64,000 bases of DNA from Actinomycetota bacterium (GTDB lineage Bacteria > Actinomycetota > Actinomycetes > Propionibacteriales > Propionibacteriaceae). Positions 51,944 to 63,867 of the stretch are shown here, in pieces. The notes below the pieces were generated by a model that worked only from the letters and a program-made list of their open reading frames with translations, searched no databases and had not been told where the DNA came from. Both the position numbers and the translations under genes were made by a program. The first letter of the stretch is position 1; every line of letters starts with the position of its first letter. The stretch covers positions 43,634 through 107,633 of the forward strand of contig JAIUOR010000001.1 in assembly GCA_020161795.1 (NCBI GenBank), in the 5' to 3' direction.

Positions 51944-53584
51944 TCAGGGGAGCGAACGCAGCCAGCTGCGCACCTGGCAGGTGGCGCGGACGTCGTCCTC
52001 GTTGTACTCCAGGACGCGGATGCGCGCCCCGTCGCGAAGGTCCGCTGAGGCGCCGTCGACGGCGTCGTCGAACCAGCGCATGCTGTTCAGCCCGCCCGGG
52101 TCGGCGTCCCGCCAGGCGAAGCCGGCCCCGGCCGAGGCGACAACCTTCAGCCCGAGGCCGTCGGTGCCGAAGAAGTGGCGGCGCACCACCGGGAAGAGGT
52201 CGACGAAGTGGTCGCGGGCGAACTCGACCCCCCATTCCAGCACCGGGTGACGATGAGCCCGGGCGAGCCGTTCCAGTTGGTCGCGCTCATAGCCGGAGTA
52301 GTGGAAGACCAGGGCGTCCTGGGTGCCGACCCGCTCGCGCAGCCAGGTCAGCGCATTGATCGCCAGGGCGAGCTCGGTGTCGGAATCCAGGCGGCGGAAG
52401 TCGCTCACATGGTGGTAGGCGGCCTGCCCGGTGGCGGTGTCGGTGATCCAGAACCCCCACAGGTAGATCCGCTCGTCGGCCGAGGTCTCCAGGTCGAAGT
52501 CGATCTCCAGCGGGGCGGCAGGCAGCTCGATGGGCCCGCTCTCCAGGCGCTCCAGCCGGATGCCGCTGTGCACCAGCGTCGCCCGGCGCTGCGCCAGGCG
52601 TAGCCGATCCTCGGCGCCGAGCCGGTGGGTCGCCCGAGCCAGGTAGCCGGGCAGCAGGGCATCGAGATCGGCGGCGGCCAGGTCGGCCACGGTCACCACG
52701 CCGGCCTCGCGCAGGACCGTGATCTCGAAGGTGTCCAGCGGCGGCTTGCTGAGCCGCAGCGAGAGGTCGTCGGCGTCCAGCCGGGCACTGCACACCGGCC
52801 ACCAGGCGCACCGCTCGCATTCCCGGCTGCGGACCGGCAGCGGTGCGGGGTCGCCGGCGAGCGCCTGCTCGGCGAGCCGGACGCGCGCAGCGAATTCGAA
52901 GTCGTAGCGCTCCAGCGCGGAGGTTCCCGCGCCTTCGCCGGCCCCCGGCTGGCCGCCGGCGCGAGGCAGTGAGGCCTCGGTCAGCTCGACCCAGATCGCC
53001 ACCTGGCCGAGCTCCTCCAGGGGGTCGTTGCCGATCAGCAGGCCTCGGGCGCCCTCGGCGGCATGCCCGATGGCCTGCAGCATCCGGTGATAGTGGGCCA
53101 GCCGGAGCGCCAGATGCCAGCGGTAGCGCCAGCGCAGCCTGGTCTGCGGCAGCGGTTCGGGGGTTCCCAACCGGGAGAGCCGGGAGACCGTGGTGGTGGC
53201 TTCCGCGCGGGTGTCGAACATCCGGTAGGCACGGATGACTCCCGGCAGGTAGCCGCTCGGAGTATGCACCAGCAGGTCGGGACGGCCGGCCCGGTGACCC
53301 TGCTGGTCGGCCGGCAGCCGACCGCCGATGACGATGTCGGCACCGTCGGCGAGTGCCTGGGCGCAGGCCGCCTCCTGCTCGCCGGCCGGTGCCTCGCGGA
53401 AGTCGCGCAGGTCGACGATACGGCCGGGGGAGCGGCCCACCTCGCGCAGCACGTCGGCGATGAAGCCGCGATGGTCGGCGCTCCACTGCGGCGTCGGTGG
53501 CGGTGGCGGAGCCTCCAGCCCCGCCGTATGGGCGTAGCTGGTCTTCAGCGGACAGGAGCTTGCCGCGGAGGAGTGCAGCAGCAT
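51944..53584 (-). CDS. TM0106-family RecB/Cas4-like nuclease with RNase H-like exonuclease domain
   Basis: 546 aa. N-terminal half: RecB/Cas4-like nuclease fold with PDLLVHTPSG and a Cys-rich iron-sulfur-type motif CERCAWWPVC. C-terminal half: DnaQ/RNase H-like 3'-5' exonuclease with LEIDFDLET (DxE) and LEYNEDDVRAT. Such proteins are presumed DNA-processing enzymes of unknown pathway. ATG 53584 shares a base with the menG stop (TGATG); an earlier in-frame ATG at 53650 lies inside menG. Confidence 0.82.
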   Translation of the reverse strand: MLLHSSAASSCPLKTSYAHTAGLEAPPPPPTPQWSADHRGFIADVLREVGRSPGRIVDLRDFREAPAGEQEAACAQALADGADIVIGGRLPADQQGHRAGRPDLLVHTPSGYLPGVIRAYRMFDTRAEATTTVSRLSRLGTPEPLPQTRLRWRYRWHLALRLAHYHRMLQAIGHAAEGARGLLIGNDPLEELGQVAIWVELTEASLPRAGGQPGAGEGAGTSALERYDFEFAARVRLAEQALAGDPAPLPVRSRECERCAWWPVCSARLDADDLSLRLSKPPLDTFEITVLREAGVVTVADLAAADLDALLPGYLARATHRLGAEDRLRLAQRRATLVHSGIRLERLESGPIELPAAPLEIDFDLETSADERIYLWGFWITDTATGQAAYHHVSDFRRLDSDTELALAINALTWLRERVGTQDALVFHYSGYERDQLERLARAHRHPVLEWGVEFARDHFVDLFPVVRRHFFGTDGLGLKVVASAGAGFAWRDADPGGLNSMRWFDDAVDGASADLRDGARIRVLEYNEDDVRATCQVRSWLRSLP

Positions 53585-54285
53585 CAGGCGCGGGCTCGAT
53601 GTAGCGCGACGATGCCCGCGCTCAGGTTCTTCCAGCCCACCGACCGCCACCCGGCCTGGTGCATCAGGTCGGCCAGCGCCTGCTGGGCGGGCCAGGCCAG
53701 GATCGACTCGCCCAGGTAGTCGTAGGCCGCCGGGTTGGACGAGGCCAGCGAGGCCATGCGCGGCAGGACGTGCCGCAGATAGAGGTTGTACGCCGGTCGC
53801 AGTGGCGGCCAGGCGGGGGTGGAGAACTCGCAGATCACCAGCCGTCCGCCCGGACGGGTGACGCGCAGCAGTTCGGTCAGGGCGGCGCTGGTGTGCTCGA
53901 CATTGCGCAACCCGAACGAGATCGTCACCGCGTCGAAGGCGTCGTCGGCGAACGGCAGGGCAAGCGCATCGGCGTTCACGAAGGGCAGGCCGGGGTGCTT
54001 GCCCCGCCCGGTCGACAGCATGCCGAAGGAGAGGTCGGCCGGGATGACGGTCGCGCCGGCCTGCGCGAAGGGCAGCGACGAGGTGCCCGTGCCGGCAGCG
54101 AGGTCGAGGATCCGTTCGCCGGGCTGCGGCGCCACGGCCGCCACCGTCGCCGATCGCCAGGCTCGATCCTGGCCGAGGGAGAGCAGATCGTTCATCAGGT
54201 CGTAGCGGTGCGCCACGTGGTCGAACATCTTCGCCACGTCGGCGCGGCGTCGCTCCAAGGTAGCCCGGGTATCGGTCTTCAGCAC
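53584..54285 (-). CDS. menG: Demethylmenaquinone methyltransferase
   Basis: 233 aa, UbiE/MenG family. It adds the ring methyl group from SAM in the last step of menaquinone synthesis. [20 protein letters not shown] is the signature I region, [16 protein letters not shown] is the SAM loop, and FGLRNVEH is signature II. The start is GTG at 54285. It is separate from the men cluster at 28.9-33.6 kb. Confidence 0.92.
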   Translation of the reverse strand: MLKTDTRATLERRRADVAKMFDHVAHRYDLMNDLLSLGQDRAWRSATVAAVAPQPGERILDLAAGTGTSSLPFAQAGATVIPADLSFGMLSTGRGKHPGLPFVNADALALPFADDAFDAVTISFGLRNVEHTSAALTELLRVTRPGGRLVICEFSTPAWPPLRPAYNLYLRHVLPRMASLASSNPAAYDYLGESILAWPAQQALADLMHQAGWRSVGWKNLSAGIVALHRARA

Positions 54286-54320
54286 GGGACTAGCCTGCCA
54301 CGTCGCACTGACCTCCGCCT

Positions 54321-54399
54321 CCCGCCGAGGGCCAGCGCTACCGCGCCAGGGCCGGCCTCGTGGGCTGGCCGTCGATGGCTAGGGCTGGCCCTCGGCGGG
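54321..54399. repeat. 79-bp palindromic element between menG and an ABC ATPase gene
   Basis: CCCGCCGAGGGCCAG (54321-54335) and CTGGCCCTCGGCGGG (54385-54399) are perfect 15-bp arms. Pairing continues inward (C/G, one mismatch, then CTA/TAG). The intervening bases contain further GGCC-rich repeats. It lies in the 192-bp divergent gap, which otherwise shows only the Shine-Dalgarno of the ATPase gene. Confidence 0.7.
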
Positions 54400-54477
54400 T
54401 GGGGGGCGGGGACGGCGTTTGCCCGAGGGGCGGTTGCCGATTCGCTCAGGCTTGGTTGGTGGAGGAGAATCGCAACC

Positions 54478-55149
54478 ATGGCGAAGCGAACGTCGGTGCT
54501 CCAGGTCACCGGGTTGAAGAAGGCCTTCGGGCCCGTGGTGATCGTGGACGGGTTCAATCTGGAGATCCGTGCCGGCGAGGCGATCGCGCTGACCGGTCGC
54601 AATGGCGCCGGCAAGTCGACCGTGCTGCGCTGCGTGGTCGGCGCCGAGCGCCCGGACGAGGGTACGGTCACCGTCAACGGCGTCCCGGTGAGCGAGACGA
54701 ACCCCGTGGTCCGGCGCGAGGTAGCGACCGTCATCGACGACCTCGACTTCTTTCCCGACCTCTCCGTGGTCGAGCACCTGGACCTGCTGGCGCGCGCCCA
54801 CGGGTTGCCGGACGCCGAGGCGGCGGTGGACGAGGTGCTGCACGAGGTGCAGCTCGTCCCGCAGTCCGGTCAGTTGCCGGCCACCCTCTCGTCGGGCCAG
54901 CGGCGCCGGCTCGCGCTGGCGACGGCCTTCGTCCGTCCCCGTTCCCTGCTGATCCTGGACGAACCCGAGCAGCGGCTCGACACCGAAGGCGTGCAGTGGC
55001 TGGCCGAGCGCCTGCGCGCCGAGCGCGCCCGCGGCCTGGCGATCCTGATGGCCAGCCACGAGCCGGCACTGGTGCAGGCCGTCGCCACCCGCGAGGTGAG
55101 GTTGGCGGGCGCCGAACTGGTCACCGCCGCTGCCGACGACGAGGAGTAG
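54478..55149 (+). CDS. ABC transporter ATP-binding protein
   Basis: 223 aa, a single nucleotide-binding domain. Walker A GRNGAGKST, signature LSSGQRRRLALA, Walker B LLILDEPEQRLD and the switch His in MASHEPAL are complete. ATG 54478 follows GGAGGAGA. The nearest membrane partner is the 567-aa protein at 56949-58652 on the same strand, now separated by a minus-strand CoA-transferase gene 4 bp from this stop. Confidence 0.85.
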   Translation: MAKRTSVLQVTGLKKAFGPVVIVDGFNLEIRAGEAIALTGRNGAGKSTVLRCVVGAERPDEGTVTVNGVPVSETNPVVRREVATVIDDLDFFPDLSVVEHLDLLARAHGLPDAEAAVDEVLHEVQLVPQSGQLPATLSSGQRRRLALATAFVRPRSLLILDEPEQRLDTEGVQWLAERLRAERARGLAILMASHEPALVQAVATREVRLAGAELVTAAADDEE

Positions 55150-55153
55150 GCGA

Positions 55154-56597
55154 CTAGATCCGCAGCGACATGGTCTCGCTCCGGAACAGCCGCTCATCCA
55201 TCAGTGCCGGTGGCACCGGGATCACCGGCTGCCACGGCAGCTGGGCGAGGATGTCCTTCTCCAGATCCACCCCCGGCGCGATCTCGCGCAGGGTCATCCC
55301 CTCGGCGGTGAACTCGAAGACAGCGCGTTCGGTGACGTACAGCACGGTCCGTCCCTCCCGGAGCGCCTCCACGGGCGAGAAGGTGATCTGGTCAACCTCG
55401 GGGACGAACTTGCGGTAGCGGCCTTCCTTGACAACGGTGAGGCGGCCGTCGTCGAGGCCGACGGTCAACCCGCCGCCGGTGAAGGTCCCGCAGAAGACCA
55501 CCTTCTTGGCGTTCTGGCTGATGTTGATGAAGCCGCCCGGGCCCACGACCCGCCCGCCCAGCTTGCTGACGTTCACGTTGCCGTGCCGATCGACCTCGCC
55601 GGCGGAGAGGCAGCAGACATCCAGGAACCCCCCGTCGTAGAGATCGAAGGTCGCTCCCTCGTCGATGAACGCCGAGGCGTTCACAGCGGTGCCCGAATCC
55701 AGTCCGGTGCCGGGCACGCCGCCGACCAGCCCCTGCTCGATGCTCAGGACGAGATCGTCGGTGCAGCCCTCCTCGGCGAGCACGCTGGGGATGCCGGTGG
55801 CAATTCCGAAGCCGAAATTCGCGACCGCGCCGCGGCGCAACTCCATGGCGGCGCGGCGGCAGATGACCTTGCGGGCGTCCAGCGGTAGCGGTGGGATCTC
55901 CTGAGTCGGCATCCTCAGGCTGCCCGCAAGGTAGGGCGAGTAGTCGGTGGCTGCGGTCTGGCGTTGGTTGGGCAGGACCGCCACGAAGTCGACCAGGGCG
56001 CCCGGCACAACGACGGCGCGCGGGGAGAGCGATCCGCGCATGCCCAGTCGCTTGACCTCCGCGATCACGACGCCGCCGCTGTTGTGGACGGCCGAGGCGA
56101 GCGCCAGGTTGTCGGCCAGGCCCGCCTCGTCCTCCATGGTGAGATTGCCGTCCTCGTCGGCGGTGGTGGCCCGAATGAAACAGGCGTCGATCGGGAACGA
56201 CGGATAGAAGAGCCACTCCTGACCGGCCAGTTCGACGAGTTCGGCGAAGGAGCCGGGGGTTCGGCTGTTCATCCGCGCGCCGTCGATCCGGGGGTCGACG
56301 TAGGTGCCGAGTCCGACCTTGGTGAGCAGCCCGGGCCGGTGGCCCGCGATCTCGCGATAGAGCAGGGACAGGACGCCGCCGGGCAGTCCGAAGGCTTCGA
56401 ACTCCCCGCGGCCGATCATCGCCATGATCTCGGGATTGTGGCCGTAGTGGGAACCGACGAAACGAGACACCATCCCCGGGGCGCCGAGCCGGCTGATCCC
56501 ACCCTGCTCGTTGTCGCCCAGGCCCATGGTGTGCACCACGGTGAGTTGCCCGGGTTCGCCGGTGGCGGCGAACCGCTCCTGAAGGGCCGCCAGCAGC
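55154..56597 (-). pseudogene. 5'-truncated acyl-CoA:acetate/3-ketoacid CoA-transferase
   Basis: 461 aa can be read from GTG 56539, and homologous sequence continues upstream to 56597 (LLAALQERFAATGEPGQLT), where a TAG (56600-56598) interrupts it. The family normally has about 30 more N-terminal residues with the SGFxGxGHPE motif, which are missing. The rest is intact, including KVGLGTYVDPR and the catalytic Glu in SIEQGLVGGVP. It would transfer CoA between short-chain acyl groups and acids. It may be inactive or expressed from the internal GTG; beyond 56597 the DNA belongs to a different, opposite-strand reading frame. Confidence 0.75.
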
Positions 56598-56600
56598 TAT

Positions 56601-56780
56601 GTGCCGGCCTTTCCGCACGCGCCCGTGCTCATGGAGACCGTCGAGGTCGAGCTGAGCGACGCGGATCTGGATCAGCTGGGGCGGGTCGCCGACACCGGCC
56701 TGTACGGCTCGGATCTCGGCGCGGCGCTGCGGGACATCACGGTGAGCTGGACGATCCGGCAGCCGCGCGTTCCAGCCTAG
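56601..56780 (+). CDS. Small hypothetical ORF, probably the tail of a truncated gene
   Basis: 59 aa from GTG 56601 (or 49 aa from ATG 56631), ending TAG 56780. The sequence METVEVELSDADLDQLGRVA then DTGLYGSDLGAALRDITVSW has normal high-GC coding character, and a strong hairpin follows the stop, so it looks like real coding sequence. I do not recognise the family. Its 5' boundary coincides with the point where the CoA-transferase homology ends, suggesting both genes were cut at the same junction. Confidence 0.4.
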   Translation: MPAFPHAPVLMETVEVELSDADLDQLGRVADTGLYGSDLGAALRDITVSWTIRQPRVPA

Positions 56781-56832
56781 GGAACCGGCCGGCGCCGGGA
56801 CGGGCCCGTGATCGCCCGGCGTCGCCGGTTCC
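56781..56832 (+). terminator. Hairpin directly after the 59-aa ORF
   Basis: GGAACCGGC (56781-56789) pairs with GCCGGTTCC (56824-56832), and CGCCGGG (56793-56799) with CCCGGCG (56815-56821), starting at the base after the TAG. No T tract follows, which is usual for high-GC actinobacterial terminators. Confidence 0.6.
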
Positions 56833-56864
56833 GCCACCCGTCCGGATGGATCGAGGGCGCAGAG

Positions 56865-56870
56865 TAGGGT
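56865..56870 (+). promoter_or_regulatory. -10 box candidate for the leader peptide and DUF6297-like gene
   Basis: TAGGGT is 7 nt before a GTG (56878) that opens a 24-codon frame. This spacing matches the other leaderless starts in the window. Confidence 0.45.
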
Positions 56871-56877
56871 GCACGTT

Positions 56878-56952
56878 GTGAGACTCTGCTTCGCCATCGC
56901 ACGTCGACCGCACCCGTCGGGTCGGCAGGGTCAGGATAGGTCTGCCGAGTGA
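56878..56952 (+). CDS. Putative leaderless 24-aa leader peptide
   Basis: GTG 56878 opens VRLCFAIARRPHPSGRQGQD followed by R-S-A-E and a TGA (56950-56952) that overlaps the next gene's GTG (56949-56951) in the GTGA arrangement. A TAGGGT box lies 7 nt upstream. The downstream gene has only a weak Shine-Dalgarno, so its translation may depend on terminating this peptide. Confidence 0.4.
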   Translation: MRLCFAIARRPHPSGRQGQDRSAE

Positions 56953-58652
56953 GCAAGAAGTCACGCAAGCTGATCAACGCGGCTTCGGCGTCGCCTGCCG
57001 TCCCGGTGACCGAGCCGGAGCCGGTCGCAGAGCCGCCCCGCGAGTTCTACTTCGTCCCCGACACCGAGCCGGTCGAGGTGGACGAGAAGGAACTGCACGA
57101 CCAGATCAAGCTGTGGCGGCACGGCCGGGCCACCCGCACCCTGTGGGAGGTGATCCAGGACGGCTACGTCGCGGTGTTCAGCGTGATCGTGCTGGGGGCG
57201 ATGCTCGGCAACGTCCTGGTACAGGCGCAATCCGGCGCCGCGTCCTGCACCACGGACGAGTGCAGCCTGGCGCGGCTGATGATGCCCACCGCCATGGTGC
57301 TGGCCAGCCTCACCCTGACGCTGGCCGTGGCCCGGCTGTTCGGGCCGATCCTGGCCTCCGCCGCTGAGGGCTTCTGGCTGATGGACGCGCCGCTGCGGCG
57401 TCGCCGGCTGCTGCGCGGCCGGCTGCTGCTGCCCGTGGTGATCGCCGGGGTGGTGGCGGCAGCGGTGACCGCGCTGGTGGCGGCGCTGTCGGGGATGGAC
57501 CCGATCAGCGTCGCGCTCTGGACGGCTGCCGCCGGCATCGGTAGTTCGGCGCTGATGGCGCTGGCAGGCGCCGAACAGGGCATCGAACGCACCACGGGAG
57601 TGCGCTCGATGCTGTGGCTGTTCGGGCTGGCGACCCTGGTGGTGCTGCTGGTGGTCGTCTCGGTCGCCGCGGGCTGGATCCCGGTCGCGCTCGGCTCCTC
57701 CGTCGAGGCAGCCCGCTGGATCGTCGCCGCGGTGCTGGTGCTCTCCGTGGTGGGCCTGGTGATCTGGCTGGGGCTGGCGCTGCGTCGGCTGGAGCAGATC
57801 CGGCGCGCCCGCCTGCTCAGCGGGGGCTCCCTGGTGGCCGGCATGCAGGGCGCCATGTTCGCCCTCGACTTCGGGCTGATCCGCGACATCCTGGTGGAGC
57901 GGGAGGCCGCCGCCCGAGGTCACGTCCGTCCGGTCCGCGGCCGCGGGCTGGGAATCTGGGCGCTGGTGTGGCGCGATCTGCAGCGACTTGCCCGCTTCCC
58001 CAAGCCGTGGATCGGCCTGGCGGTGAGCCTGGTCGTCCCCTATGCCGCGGACGCGTTGCGGATGAGCCAGCTCAACCCGCTGGTCAGCGGCTTGGCGTTG
58101 TTCATCGCGCTGGTGCCCTTCCTGGGCAGCCTGCGGGTGCTCACGCGCACCGGCGGGATGGCGCGCTCGCTCCCGTTCAAGACGACGAGCATCCGGACGG
58201 CCGCGATGGTGGTTCCGGCCGGCCTGGCCCTGATCTGGGCGGTACTGGTGACACCGGCCTTCATCGGCATCGCCCAGACCGGCGCCGATCGGGTGCTGAC
58301 CGACGGGCTGATGGCGGCGCTGGTCACCGGCATCGCCGGCCTCTTCGGCGCCGTGCGCTGGGTGACGGCCAAGCGCCCCGACTTCGGCGTCCCGATGATG
58401 GCCACCCCGGGCGGGGCGATGCCCCCGACCCTGGTGTTCAACCTGTTCCGCGGCATCGACGTGGTCGCCGTGGTGACGGCCCCGCTCATCCTCGGCGCGC
58501 CGGCCAGCTGGTCGCTGGGGATCGCCGCTGTGATCTTCGTCCTACTGCGGGGCACCTTCAACATGGACGAGCTCAAGGCCGAGCAGGAATCCCTCCAGCG
58601 GCAGCGGTCGGACACCCGTGAGAAGATCAAAGTCACCCGTCCCGCGCGCTGA
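56949..58652 (+). CDS. Polytopic membrane protein (DUF6297-like), probable ABC partner
   Basis: 567 aa. A hydrophilic N-terminus (about 75 residues) is followed by about 12 hydrophobic segments and a charged tail (QESLQRQRSDTREKIKVTR). It resembles actinobacterial proteins annotated DUF6297 that neighbour ABC ATPases; that match is from memory and not certain. No enzymatic motif is seen. It is probably the membrane subunit for the ATPase at 54478-55149. nagB starts 14 bp downstream. Confidence 0.6.
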   Translation: MSKKSRKLINAASASPAVPVTEPEPVAEPPREFYFVPDTEPVEVDEKELHDQIKLWRHGRATRTLWEVIQDGYVAVFSVIVLGAMLGNVLVQAQSGAASCTTDECSLARLMMPTAMVLASLTLTLAVARLFGPILASAAEGFWLMDAPLRRRRLLRGRLLLPVVIAGVVAAAVTALVAALSGMDPISVALWTAAAGIGSSALMALAGAEQGIERTTGVRSMLWLFGLATLVVLLVVVSVAAGWIPVALGSSVEAARWIVAAVLVLSVVGLVIWLGLALRRLEQIRRARLLSGGSLVAGMQGAMFALDFGLIRDILVEREAAARGHVRPVRGRGLGIWALVWRDLQRLARFPKPWIGLAVSLVVPYAADALRMSQLNPLVSGLALFIALVPFLGSLRVLTRTGGMARSLPFKTTSIRTAAMVVPAGLALIWAVLVTPAFIGIAQTGADRVLTDGLMAALVTGIAGLFGAVRWVTAKRPDFGVPMMATPGGAMPPTLVFNLFRGIDVVAVVTAPLILGAPASWSLGIAAVIFVLLRGTFNMDELKAEQESLQRQRSDTREKIKVTRPAR

Positions 58653-58666
58653 CTCGAAGGAGCGTC

Positions 58667-59464
58667 ATGGAAGTCATCATCTGCCCGACCGAGGAGCGCG
58701 TCGCTGAAGTCGCGGCCGCGAAGGCGGCCAGGCTCGCGCGTGGGATCGGGCCGACGGTGGTCCTCGGTGTCGCCACCGGATCGTCGCCGGTGAAGACCTA
58801 CCAGGAGCTGGTCAAGCTGGTCGCGGCCGGCGAGCTGGATCTCTCGGAGGCCTCCGCTTTCGCGCTGGACGAGTACGTCGGCCTGCCGCAGGGCCACCCG
58901 GAGAGCTACCACGAGGTGATCCACCGCACGGTCACCGTTCCGCTCGGGCTCGACCCGGCCCGGGTGCATGTCCCCAACGGATTCGCCGAGGATCTGAGCG
59001 CGGCGGGCGAGGAGTACGAGGCGGCGATCAAGGCCGCCGGCGGGGTGGACATCCAGTTCCTCGGCGTGGGCTCCAACGGCCACATCGGCTTCAACGAGCC
59101 GACCAGTTCGCTCAGTTCCCGCACCCGGATCAAGACCCTCGCCGCCAGCACCCGCGCGGACAACGCCAGGTTCTTCGATTCCGCCGACGATGTCCCGCGG
59201 CACTGCATGACCCAGGGCCTGGGCACCATCCTGGACGCCCGCCACGTCATCCTGATGGCCACCGGTCAGGCCAAGGCCGAGGCGGTAGCGGCCCTCATCG
59301 AGGGACCGGTCACCGCGATGTGGCCGGGCTCGGTGCTGCAGCTGCACCGGCACGCCACCATCGTGATCGATGAGGCGGCGGCATCCGGGCTGCGGTTGCG
59401 GGAGTACTACAAGGAGACCTACTCACATCTGCCGGACTGGCAGCGACTCGAAATCCAGGTGTGA
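58667..59464 (+). CDS. nagB: Glucosamine-6-phosphate deaminase
   Basis: 265 aa. It converts glucosamine-6-phosphate to fructose-6-phosphate and ammonium. Substrate loop GVATGSSPVKTY, catalytic Asp in FALDEYVGLP and the His/Glu motif VGSNGHIGFNEP are all present. ATG 58667 has AAGGAG upstream. Its stop overlaps the nagA GTG (GTGA). Confidence 0.93.
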   Translation: MEVIICPTEERVAEVAAAKAARLARGIGPTVVLGVATGSSPVKTYQELVKLVAAGELDLSEASAFALDEYVGLPQGHPESYHEVIHRTVTVPLGLDPARVHVPNGFAEDLSAAGEEYEAAIKAAGGVDIQFLGVGSNGHIGFNEPTSSLSSRTRIKTLAASTRADNARFFDSADDVPRHCMTQGLGTILDARHVILMATGQAKAEAVAALIEGPVTAMWPGSVLQLHRHATIVIDEAAASGLRLREYYKETYSHLPDWQRLEIQV

Positions 59465-60582
59465 CCATGCTGATCAGTGCGCCCCGGATGCTGCTGGAGG
59501 ACGCCGCCCAGCTGACCGCCGGATGGGTCGAGGTGGCGGGCGAACGGATCGTCGCCACCGGAGCGGGGGATCCGCCGCGGGCCGCCGATGCCGCGGTCGA
59601 GGGAACCCTCGTCCCCGGCTACGTCGACGTCCACGCCCACGGCGGCGGGGGTGCGTCCTTCGTCACCGAGAATCCGCAGGACGTCCTGACCGCGACAGCT
59701 GCGCACCGGCGGCTGGGCACCACCGCGATGGTGGCCTCGCTGGTCACCGGCACGATGGACGACCTGCACCGCCAGGTGGCCTGCCTCGCCGGTCTGGTGG
59801 AAACCGGTGACCTGATGGGCATCCACCTGGAGGGCCCGTGGCTGGCGGAGAAGTTCAAGGGCGCGCATCCGCCCCGGCTGCTGACCGATCCCCACCCGGC
59901 CGACGTCGCCGCGCTGCTGGAGACCGGCCGGGGCGCGGTGCGGATGGCCACCATCGCGCCGGAGCGGGCGGGCGCGATGGAGTCGATCCGGCTGATGGTC
60001 GAGGCGGGCTGCCTGGCAGCGATCGGGCACACCGACGCCGACTACGAGACCACTGTGGCCGCCATCGAGGCCGGCGCCCGCGGCGCCACCCATCTGTTCA
60101 ACGCTATGCCGCCGTTGCTGCATCGAACCCCCGGGCCGGCGCTGGCGCTGTGGGAGGACGAGCGGGTGACAGTCGAGTTGGTGATGGACGGCGTGCACGT
60201 GAGGCCGGAACTGGTGGCCTGGGTGATGGCCACCGCACCCGGCCGAGTCGCCCTGGTGACCGACGCCATGGCGGCGGCCGCCCACGTCGACGGCGACTAC
60301 ATCCTGGGTGAACTGCCCGTCGAGGTGCGCGGCGGCATCGCTCGCCTGGCCGGCCTGGACACCATCGCGGGGTCGACCCTCACCCTCGACCGGGCGGTGC
60401 GCAATGCCGTGGCCGCCGGCGTGGGCCTGGTGGACGCGCTGCGGGCCGCCTCGACCGTGCCCGCGGACTACCTGGGCCTGGAGACGGTCGGACGGATCGC
60501 GGCCGGCAAGCGCGCCGACCTGGCGGTGCTGGACGACGACCTGAACGTGACGCGAGTGATGTGGCGCGGCTCCTGGCAGTAG
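59461..60582 (+). CDS. nagA: N-acetylglucosamine-6-phosphate deacetylase
   Basis: 373 aa, amidohydrolase fold. It supplies NagB with glucosamine-6-phosphate from GlcNAc-6-P. Metal motif VDVHAHGGGG, IHLEGPWLAEKFKGAH (metal Glu), IGHTDADY, THLFNAM and the catalytic Asp in LVTDAMAAA are present. GTG 59461 overlaps nagB; an alternative ATG is at 59467. Confidence 0.92.
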   Translation: MTMLISAPRMLLEDAAQLTAGWVEVAGERIVATGAGDPPRAADAAVEGTLVPGYVDVHAHGGGGASFVTENPQDVLTATAAHRRLGTTAMVASLVTGTMDDLHRQVACLAGLVETGDLMGIHLEGPWLAEKFKGAHPPRLLTDPHPADVAALLETGRGAVRMATIAPERAGAMESIRLMVEAGCLAAIGHTDADYETTVAAIEAGARGATHLFNAMPPLLHRTPGPALALWEDERVTVELVMDGVHVRPELVAWVMATAPGRVALVTDAMAAAAHVDGDYILGELPVEVRGGIARLAGLDTIAGSTLTLDRAVRNAVAAGVGLVDALRAASTVPADYLGLETVGRIAAGKRADLAVLDDDLNVTRVMWRGSWQ

Positions 60583-60652
60583 CCGCCACCCGCGAGCAGT
60601 TTCTCGGCCACCTCATCGCCAGGCCCGGAACCCGGCTGTCGCCGGAGCCGAG

Positions 60653-60658
60653 TACCCT
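60653..60658 (+). promoter_or_regulatory. -10 box candidate for the SNF2 helicase gene
   Basis: TACCCT is 8 nt before ATG 60667; no Shine-Dalgarno is present. Confidence 0.4.
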
Positions 60659-60666
60659 CGGCATCG

Positions 60667-63867
<3,201 letters not shown>

